Assembly (NCBI GenBank): GCA_937967535.1
Contig: CALCMV010000415.1
Span: 1 to 6,473 of the forward strand
Reading direction: 5' to 3'
DNA length: 6,473 nucleotides
Origin: an uncultured Saprospiraceae bacterium
GTDB taxonomy: Bacteria > Bacteroidota > Bacteroidia > Chitinophagales > Saprospiraceae
A model generated the notes under the pieces. That model was not told where the DNA came from. It worked only from the letters and a program-made list of their open reading frames with translations, and did no database searches. This document shows, in pieces, positions 1-5,006 of the stretch. Position numbers and translations under genes: made by a program. Positions within the stretch are counted from its first letter, which is position 1, and each line of letters starts with the position of its first letter.

Positions 1-14
1 CGCAGCCGCTTGAT

Positions 15-103
15 AATGCTACAATGCTACAATGCGATAATGCTACAATGTTTTCATGTCATTATCTAATTGTAGCATTTCAGCATTATCGCATTGTAGC
101 ATT
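15..103. repeat. Inverted array of 8-base repeats abutting the parB start
   Basis: Left arm: four consecutive 8-base units at 15-22, 23-30, 31-38 and 39-46 (AATGCTAC, AATGCTAC, AATGCGAT, AATGCTAC) plus a partial AATG at 47-50. Right arm: four units in the opposite sense at 72-79, 80-87, 88-95 and 96-103 (GTAGCATT, TCAGCATT, ATCGCATT, GTAGCATT), preceded by ATT at 69-71. Positions 23-44 and 82-103 are perfect reverse complements over 22 bases with 37 bases between them, and part of the loop can pair as well (45-49 with 69-73). A transcript would fold into a strong hairpin ending three bases before the chosen parB ATG. Pairing is seen directly; a role in controlling parB translation is inferred. 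Confidence 0.85.
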
Positions 104-106
104 ATT

Positions 107-1003
107 ATGGCAAAAAGTCGAAAAGGACTTGGTGTAAACAGGTATTTTAATAATATCGACACTGAGCCTACAGAAGATAAAAAACTTAAAAAGGTGGCGC
201 GACCCTCGCGTGAAAACACCGTAGCGATGTTGCCCTTGAGTTACATTGAGGTCAATCCTTTTCAACCGCGCAATGAATTTGACGAAGAGGCTTTGGAAGA
301 ATTGGCAACTTCTATCAAATTACATGGTTTGATACAGCCGATTACGGTGCGCCGTATGAATGCGAAAAGCTACCAATTAATTTCGGGAGAACGTCGTTTG
401 CGAGCCTCAAAAATTGCAAAACTCAAAGAGATTCCTGCCTACATTCGTACTGCCGACGACCAAGCCATGCACGAAATGGCACTCATCGAAAACATCCAAC
501 GCGAAGACCTCAATGCGATGGAAATTGCCTTTACCTACCAACGTCTCGTAGATGAATGTGGCATCATTCACGAAGAACTCGGTGATAGAGTCGGCAAAAA
601 ACGCGCAACGGTAACGAACTACATGCGCCTACTCAAATTGCCCCCGAAAATACAGGACGGACTCAAAAAGAAAGACATCTCAATGGGACATGCCCGCGCA
701 CTTTTGGGCATAGAAGATACTGCTGCACAACTTACTGCTTATAAGGAAGTTATAGCCGACAAACTCTCTGTAAGACAAACCGAAGAACTCGCCAGAAAGT
801 ATAGCGGTAAAGCCACCGAAAAGAAGAAAACCAAATCTTCAAAACTCGCCGATGAGTATGTAGATGTTCAGAAAAATTTGCAATCGTATCTTGGTACTAA
901 AGTCACGCTAAAAACCAATGGCAAAGGCAAAGGACAAATTGTTATTCCCTTTATATCGAATAAAGATTTGAACCGGATTTTAGAACTTATTGAGGAGGGA
1001 TAA
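107..1003 (+). CDS. parB: Chromosome-partitioning protein ParB
   Basis: ParB is a DNA-binding CTPase clamp that loads at parS sites and works with the ATPase ParA to segregate replicated origins in the cytoplasm. From the ATG at 107 the protein has 298 residues, a normal length. The N-terminal ParB/Sulfiredoxin-like domain begins near residue 40 (LPLSYIEVNPFQPR). It carries the CTP-binding motif GERRLRA (94-100) and the family motif ENIQREDL (128-135). A helix-turn-helix follows (about 159-180, LGDRVGKKRATVTNYMRLLK), then a lysine-rich linker and a C-terminal dimerisation segment (from about 247). An in-frame ATG at 56 would add 17 residues encoded by the repeat array (rich in Cys, Ser and Ile), so 107 is preferred: MAKSRKGLG resembles normal ParB N-termini. 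The ParA-contact segment, usually like GLGRGLxALL, here reads GLGVNRYFNNI. parA would be expected just upstream, outside the window. Confidence 0.95.
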   Translation: MAKSRKGLGVNRYFNNIDTEPTEDKKLKKVARPSRENTVAMLPLSYIEVNPFQPRNEFDEEALEELATSIKLHGLIQPITVRRMNAKSYQLISGERRLRASKIAKLKEIPAYIRTADDQAMHEMALIENIQREDLNAMEIAFTYQRLVDECGIIHEELGDRVGKKRATVTNYMRLLKLPPKIQDGLKKKDISMGHARALLGIEDTAAQLTAYKEVIADKLSVRQTEELARKYSGKATEKKKTKSSKLADEYVDVQKNLQSYLGTKVTLKTNGKGKGQIVIPFISNKDLNRILELIEEG

Positions 1004-1064
1004 TTAATTTTGAACGAGTGAATTTTTTGTGAATTTCTTAACGGTATAAAAGCAAGATTAAATG

Positions 1065-1072
1065 TAAGTTTG
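1065..1072 (+). promoter_or_regulatory. Possible -7 promoter element before the DUF5683 gene
   Basis: TAAGTTTG matches the Bacteroidota -7 consensus TAnnTTTG exactly and lies 41 bases before the ATG at 1113. No convincing TTG/TTTG -33 box is found about 19-21 bases upstream, so this may be chance in AT-rich DNA. The 109-base gap after parB has no hairpin terminator, so co-transcription with parB is equally possible. Confidence 0.3.
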
Positions 1073-1112
1073 TAAATTCGTATTTGAAATTTGGAATTTA
1101 CAATAGTTTAAT

Positions 1113-1811
1113 ATGAATATATATATATGTTTTTCTTTGTTTTTTATAATGTCAATTTGTGTCAATGCTCAAATTGATACCACATTCATTCAGCCGGACA
1201 CGCTCTCACCGACAACTTATGAAGAACCTCAAGTGGAAAATTCAAAGAAAAAATTTAGGCTTAGAGACAGAGAAAAACCCGAAACCCCTCTTTTAAAGCG
1301 AATTATGCAGCCTGAAAAACATTCTTCACTCTCTGCCGTTGCTTATTCACTTGCTTTGCCGGGGGCGGGGCAGATTTACAATAAAAAATACTGGAAACTC
1401 CCTATCGTTTATGGTGGATTAGGCTGGATGGGCTACCGAATACACCGTACCACCCAAACACATAGATTATTTCGAGATGCGTATATTGCACGTATAGATG
1501 ATGACCCAAGCACGCAAGATACGCGCTTTATACTTTTTACGGATGCTAATGTAAACTCCCGCCGCCTAGAAAGTAAGCGGCAGCAAGAACTGGCAATTAT
1601 TGGTTTTGGTGTGGTGTATATATTGGTCGCGGTAGATGCTTTTGTGGATGCTCATTTGTGGAGTTTTGATATCAATGATGATTTGAGTATGGAGGTCAGT
1701 CCGGCATTAATAGCACCTGTCAACCAACAAGCTACAAGTCTCGGTATTTCTCTCCAACTTCATGCAAAAACTCCATCCGCACCCACAGCATTATTTATTC
1801 TGACAGAATAA
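1113..1811 (+). CDS. DUF5683 domain-containing membrane/secretory protein
   Basis: A 232-residue protein of the DUF5683 family, whose function is unknown. It begins with a signal peptide (residues 1-20, hydrophobic core followed by VNAQ), then a charged, proline-containing linker (21-70). The conserved block ALPGAGQIYNKKYWKLPI lies at 81-98, and hydrophobic segments at about 96-111 and 160-178 are probably membrane-associated. The second is followed by the family signature VDAFVDAHLWSFDINDDLS (174-192). The tail ends in beta-prone sequence (194-232), suggesting an envelope location. The ATG at 1113 was chosen because it supplies the full signal peptide; codons 3-6 contain an (AT)6 run (1117-1128). 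In Bacteroidota this family commonly sits directly after parA-parB, which fits here. The link to segregation is positional only. Confidence 0.88.
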   Translation: MNIYICFSLFFIMSICVNAQIDTTFIQPDTLSPTTYEEPQVENSKKKFRLRDREKPETPLLKRIMQPEKHSSLSAVAYSLALPGAGQIYNKKYWKLPIVYGGLGWMGYRIHRTTQTHRLFRDAYIARIDDDPSTQDTRFILFTDANVNSRRLESKRQQELAIIGFGVVYILVAVDAFVDAHLWSFDINDDLSMEVSPALIAPVNQQATSLGISLQLHAKTPSAPTALFILTE

Positions 1812-1824
1812 TTTCCATAAAAAA

Positions 1825-1847
1825 AGTCCGTCTAAAAAAGACGGACT
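1825..1847. terminator. Perfect 9-bp hairpin with A-tract on its left
   Basis: AGTCCGTCT (1825-1833) and AGACGGACT (1839-1847) form a perfect 9-bp stem around a 5-base A loop, 13 bases after the DUF5683 stop. The strongest flanking tract is seven A bases at 1818-1824, which reads as a T-tract on the minus strand. On the plus strand the stem is followed only by AGATTAAAA. It probably ends plus-strand transcription at the parB/DUF5683 unit, but by the classical stem-plus-U-tract rule it looks like a minus-strand terminator. Confidence 0.65.
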
Positions 1848-2015
1848 AGATTAAAACAACATTTATAGATATCGAAGAGCAATTCTTAATTGTAATATGA
1901 TTTCAACACAATATTAGGGAATTTTAACTAATTTAACAAATATATTTTAATGTTTTTTGAAAAAAAATTATTTTTTCATATATTTTAAATCACAAAAAAA
2001 TTAAAGTTGTTTTGA

Positions 2016-2038
2016 ATTTAACTAATTGATAATCAGTT
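2016..2038. repeat. Dispersed AT-rich motif with TGATAATCA core, copy 1
   Basis: Positions 2016-2033 are identical over 18 bases to the reverse complement of 2870-2887. Positions 2020-2038 match the reverse complement of 6450-6468 at 17 of 19 bases. The core TGATAATCA is nearly palindromic. A recurring sequence in three separate intergenic regions suggests a binding site or dispersed repeat rather than random AT-rich DNA. The role is unknown. Confidence 0.6.
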
Positions 2039-2160
2039 TTTTTCAAAAAAAATATTTTTATGTATAATTAAAAATTATTGAATTTAATATATTGTTAATC
2101 AAATATCTTTTAAAAAATATTTTTTACTTAGTAACACTTTTTACCGTACAAATTGAGTAC

Positions 2161-2199
2161 AGGACTTTGGATATTTTGGAAATTCATAATTCAAAATTT
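2161..2199. repeat. Degenerate 7-9-base periodic repeat
   Basis: GGACTTT, GGATATTTT and GGAAATT follow one another (2162-2184), then AATTCATAATTCAAAATT (2181-2198). The first part resembles the array at 6339-6385, sharing GGACTTTGGA. The second part is, on the minus strand, built from the AATTTTG and AATTATG units also seen at 6226-6246. It lies 42 bases before the next gene. Confidence 0.45.
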
Positions 2200-2240
2200 G
2201 ACGAAGACATTTATGAATACTTGAGCCATTATTATTTATT

Positions 2241-2735
2241 ATGTTGCTGCTAAATAATAGTCAAATCCAACAGAAAACCAAGCGATTAGCCATAGAGATT
2301 TTGGAAGAAAACTATGGTGAACGCGAGATTATCCTTGCCGGTATCAACACGACAGGTACACGCTTTGCTCATCGTTTAAAGGAAGAATTGGAACAACTAT
2401 GCCGCAGCAAAATCAGACTCACGACCATTCGCCTCAACCCCGCCAATCCCCTTTCCGACGATATTACGATTGATTTGCCGGAAAAAAAATTGCAAAACAA
2501 ACTTATTCTCGTCATTGATGATGTGGCAAATACCGGACGCACCTTATATTATGCCATGAAACCCATCATGGAAGTGTTGCCAAAAAAAGTGGAAGTCGTC
2601 GTTTTGGTGGATAGAAAACATAAATCATTTCCCGTAAAAACAGACTACGTGGGCATGAGTCTCGCTACCACGATGCAGGAAAATATCAAAGTCAAAATGG
2701 GAGAAGGGATTGAGCAAGCTGTTTATTTGGAGTAA
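2241..2735 (+). CDS. PyrR-like phosphoribosyltransferase family protein
   Basis: A 164-residue type I phosphoribosyltransferase, a cytoplasmic enzyme fold that binds PRPP. The PRPP signature is at 89-101 (ILVIDDVANTGRT, with the acidic pair D93-D94). The pyrophosphate loop is GINTTGTRFA (34-43), and the segment VDRKHKSFPVKTDYVG (123-138) closely follows the PyrR pattern VLVDRGHRELPIRADYVG. PyrR proteins bind pyr mRNA to attenuate pyrimidine genes, and some also have uracil phosphoribosyltransferase activity. This one is slightly shorter than typical PyrR (about 180 residues). No pyr gene or attenuator is near it, so the regulatory role and substrate are open and no gene symbol is given. An ATG at 2213 stops after three codons, so 2241 is the start. 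The gene stands alone between two AT-rich spacers with no clear terminator. Confidence 0.88.
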   Translation: MLLLNNSQIQQKTKRLAIEILEENYGEREIILAGINTTGTRFAHRLKEELEQLCRSKIRLTTIRLNPANPLSDDITIDLPEKKLQNKLILVIDDVANTGRTLYYAMKPIMEVLPKKVEVVVLVDRKHKSFPVKTDYVGMSLATTMQENIKVKMGEGIEQAVYLE

Positions 2736-2920
2736 TCCGCAGCCGGAGGCATTATATTAGCATGAATGACGCAAGGTAGGCAAGTGGTCACTTAATTTCA
2801 CTGAAATAAATTAATTTTATTTTGAATAAAAAATATTTTTTAAAATTATTTTCATTAAATAAATAATTAATTATCAATTAGTTAAATATTTTTATAAATA
2901 AAAAACATCTCATTCGGCAT
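2736..2920. other. Intergenic region, AT-rich, after the PyrR-like gene
   Basis: No coding frame was found. A short mixed-composition part (2736-2800) contains weak dyads such as AAGTGGTCACTT (2782-2793) without a T-tract. From 2800 to 2905 the DNA is nearly all A/T and includes AAAAAATATTTTTT (2828-2841), the same 14-base palindrome as at 2112-2125, and the inverted copy of the 18-base motif at 2870-2887. Confidence 0.6.
2870..2887. repeat. Dispersed AT-rich motif, copy 2 (inverted)
   Basis: ATTATCAATTAGTTAAAT is the exact reverse complement of 2016-2033. Copies 1 and 2 therefore flank the PyrR-like gene as an 18-bp inverted pair about 840 bases apart. Confidence 0.6.
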
Positions 2921-2928
2921 TATGTTTG
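2921..2928 (+). promoter_or_regulatory. Candidate -7 promoter element for the WG-repeat gene
   Basis: TATGTTTG matches TAnnTTTG exactly and sits at the border between AT-rich and mixed DNA, 89 bases before the preferred ATG. The expected -33 TTTG is not evident. If used, transcription would begin near 2935 and the 8-base repeat cluster at 2945-2996 would lie in the mRNA leader. Confidence 0.4.
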
Positions 2929-2944
2929 CCTAATGGTCAATGAC

Positions 2945-2996
2945 AATGCTTATAATGCTTAAATGATACAACGCTTAAATGTTACTTTCATTTAAG
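2945..2996. repeat. 8-base repeat cluster with small inverted arm
   Basis: Units AATGCTTA (2945-2952), AATGCTTA (2954-2961, after one extra T), AATGATAC (2962-2969) and AACGCTTA (2970-2977), then AATG (2978-2981). CTTAAATG (2974-2981) pairs perfectly with CATTTAAG (2989-2996) across a 7-base loop. This is the same design as the array before parB, with a related AATGCT-type unit but a much shorter second arm. It ends 21 bases before the preferred start of the WG-repeat gene and contains the alternative ATG at 2979. Confidence 0.7.
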
Positions 2997-3017
2997 GCTC
3001 AACAAAAAAAATATCTT

Positions 3018-4868
3018 ATGCTCAAAGTACTTAATATCACGACCCTGATTTTGGTGTTCATCCTCAATACGACGATGGCACAAAACGGTTGGTTTGTCGT
3101 AACACCACAAGGCGATAGACTCGCATGGGTAGAAGCAGACGAACTCATACCCGCAGGCGATTTAATCAAGATTAAGAAAAATGGTAAATACGGCTTGATA
3201 GACCAAAATGGTAATGTCAAAATCAAGGCAAAATACAAAGATATAAAAGGATATTCCAATGGTTTAGCTTGTGTAAAAGCAAGCAATGGAAAATACGGCT
3301 TTACCACCGAAAAAGGGTTTTTCCCGATTGAAGCGATTTATAATGATGCGACCAATTTTAGCGCGGAAGGCATCGCTGCTGTATCCAATCGTGGTGAATG
3401 GGGCTACATTGACCGCCTCGGCAAGTTGTTGATTGATTATACTTATGCCGATGCTTCGCCATTCAAAAACGGACATTCCATTGTGCGAAGAACGATGTCA
3501 AAAACCGTTGGAATGATTGATTCGCGGGGGCGTTTGGTCGTGCCTTCTGATAAATATTTGCAATTATATTTTCCAAAAGATAATATGATTGCCGCCCGCA
3601 AGCAAGGTTCGGGCAAATGGGGATTTGTCAATACCAACGGCAAATTAGCCATCGAAGCGCAATACTCAAAAGTGACTTCATTTGGTGATGGTCACGCATT
3701 GGCAAAAACAGATACCCGTTATGCCGTCATCAATAAGCAAGGCAGAGAGGTAGCTCCTGCGATGTTTGAAGATGCCAAAGTAGAAGGCTTCAACGATGGA
3801 CTCGCTGCCGCGATGTACGATAGCAAATGGGGTTTTATCAATACCAAAGGTGAGGTCGTGGTTGATTTTCAATTTGAAGATGTTCAATCATTTTCTTATG
3901 GCAAAGCTGCTGTTATGATGGATGGTTATTGGGGCTATATTGATACGAGTGGCGAATTGATTATCTTCCCTGAATTTGAAAAAGCAGGAGCTTTTTATAA
4001 TATGAATGGTCGCTTGCTTGCCATTGCAAAAGAGGGCGATATGCCACCACCAATCGAAGACGACGGAGAAGTCGGCTTTATGGAGGATGAAGCGGAGATA
4101 GTGGATGAGGTCAACGAAAATTGGCAGGAAGAATTGGAAGAACAAGAGGAGGAAGAAGAAGCATACGAAGAGGAAGAAATGTATGAGGAAGAAGAAGGCG
4201 TCGCAGAATTGGAAGAATCGCCCAAGCCGGAATGGAACGAGGAAGAAGAAGAAGACGAGAAATCCGAAGAACCACAAAAAGAAAGGCCAACGATTTTTAA
4301 GCCTTCCGGCAAACCGGGCAAAGGAAAACGACCGGGCAAAGGAAGAAATAAGGATAAAGGTAAGAAACCGACAACGACTGCTTCATCTTCCGGTCATTCT
4401 TCGTCGGGCGATACTCGCGCCGAATTGAAATTTGTGAAGGCATTGCACGATATTGAAGAATGTATCAACGATTCGCGCTTAGCATATACAAGCAGCTTAC
4501 TTTACATCAACGAAGGTCACGAATCCGGCGATATCGCCACCTTCTCCCGCAATGCAAAATCTGCCCGTTCTGATATGAATAAAGCACTGGACGCGATGGA
4601 AAAATCAGCGCGTGCCTTAGATAAATTAGCTAAAAATCCACCGATGAACTGCTTGGGAATGAATAAATTATTCAAAACCGCTATGCCCGACATCATGAGT
4701 GCCAGAAAGTCGCTACAAGCCGCTTCCGAGCATCTCGACGAGGCATTCTCGCGCGTCAGCCACAAATCAATGGGCAATTCGCTCGAACGCACTTCATCCA
4801 AACTCAACGATACAGAATCCACCCTCACCGAACTCCACGATTTGGTAGAACGGTGTTTGACGGAGTAA
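3018..4868 (+). CDS. WG-repeat secretory protein with acidic/basic linker and helical C-terminus
   Basis: A 616-residue protein from the ATG at 3018, which gives a standard signal peptide (1-22, ending TTMAQ). An in-frame ATG at 2979 would add 13 residues and lies inside a repeat hairpin, so it is disfavoured. Eight WG-type repeats of about 35 residues fill roughly 57-340, recognisable by KYGLID, KYGFTT, EWGYID, TVGMID, KWGFVN, RYAVIN, KWGFIN and YWGYID. WG repeats are beta-rich modules of uncertain function, common in Bacteroidota. Next is a Glu/Asp-rich tract (about 347-419), then a Lys/Gly-rich basic stretch (428-450, KPGKGKRPGKGRNKDKGKK), a Thr/Ser linker, and an alpha-helical domain (about 466-616) with three cysteines that I do not recognise. 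It is probably exported to the periplasm or surface. It converges on the minus-strand gene at 5005. The exact function is unknown. Confidence 0.88.
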   Translation: MLKVLNITTLILVFILNTTMAQNGWFVVTPQGDRLAWVEADELIPAGDLIKIKKNGKYGLIDQNGNVKIKAKYKDIKGYSNGLACVKASNGKYGFTTEKGFFPIEAIYNDATNFSAEGIAAVSNRGEWGYIDRLGKLLIDYTYADASPFKNGHSIVRRTMSKTVGMIDSRGRLVVPSDKYLQLYFPKDNMIAARKQGSGKWGFVNTNGKLAIEAQYSKVTSFGDGHALAKTDTRYAVINKQGREVAPAMFEDAKVEGFNDGLAAAMYDSKWGFINTKGEVVVDFQFEDVQSFSYGKAAVMMDGYWGYIDTSGELIIFPEFEKAGAFYNMNGRLLAIAKEGDMPPPIEDDGEVGFMEDEAEIVDEVNENWQEELEEQEEEEEAYEEEEMYEEEEGVAELEESPKPEWNEEEEEDEKSEEPQKERPTIFKPSGKPGKGKRPGKGRNKDKGKKPTTTASSSGHSSSGDTRAELKFVKALHDIEECINDSRLAYTSSLLYINEGHESGDIATFSRNAKSARSDMNKALDAMEKSARALDKLAKNPPMNCLGMNKLFKTAMPDIMSARKSLQAASEHLDEAFSRVSHKSMGNSLERTSSKLNDTESTLTELHDLVERCLTE

Positions 4869-4869
4869 T

Positions 4870-5006
4870 GAGTTGTGGAGTTGTCGAGTTATGGAGTTGT
4901 TGAGTTGTTGTACTTATTCATTCGACAACTCAATAACTCGACAATTCGACAACTCAACAACTCGTCAACTCAACAACTCAACAACTCGTCAACTCAACAA
5001 CTCGTC
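4870..5006. repeat. Inverted array of 8-base repeats between convergent genes
   Basis: Left arm: five units at 4870-4909 (GAGTTGTG, GAGTTGTC, GAGTTATG, GAGTTGTT, GAGTTGTT). Right arm: ten units at 4924-5003 of the form NNCAACTC with dinucleotides GA, AA or GT, two of them with a substitution (AATAACTC, GACAATTC), then a partial GTC. The arms are reverse complements apart from the variable positions, with a 14-base loop (4910-4923). The array starts two bases after the stop of the WG-repeat gene, and its partial last unit overlaps the stop codon of the minus-strand gene (5005-5007). It may act as a bidirectional hairpin terminator for both convergent transcripts. Reading frames of 72 and 83 codons through it are by-products of the repeat. 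Confidence 0.9.

Larger units (their letters stand above)
1848..2240. other. Gene-free AT-rich intergenic stretch
   Basis: No credible coding frame was found on either strand. From about 1905 to 2140 the DNA is almost entirely A and T, with runs of A and T. It includes one copy of the TGATWATCA motif (2020-2038) and a 14-base palindrome AAAAAATATTTTTT (2112-2125). From 2161 the composition changes to degenerate short repeats. It presumably holds the promoter of the PyrR-like gene, but no good TAnnTTTG box was identified. Confidence 0.7.

Noticed and set aside
1..13. Tail of an upstream parA gene
   Set aside because: A frame ends in TGA at 11-13, but only three codons are visible, too few to identify anything.
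203..218. parS-like site inside parB (CGCGTGAAAACA)
   Set aside because: It matches only one half of the TGTTTCACGTGAAACA consensus and has no palindromic partner.
2160..2240. Pyr-type attenuator before the PyrR-like gene
   Set aside because: No terminator/antiterminator hairpin pair with a T-tract is visible in the leader, and no pyrimidine gene follows.
2738..2745. CGCAGCCG shared by 1-8 and 2738-2745
   Set aside because: Only eight bases match with no extended similarity, so chance is likely.
3888..4428. Reading frames on both strands overlapping the acidic tract of the WG protein
   Set aside because: Poly-Phe, poly-Ser or poly-Lys products of a purine-rich repeat in other frames; no domain seen.
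4870..5006. CRISPR array
   Set aside because: Units are 8 bases, directly adjacent with no unique spacers, and occur in two opposing arms.
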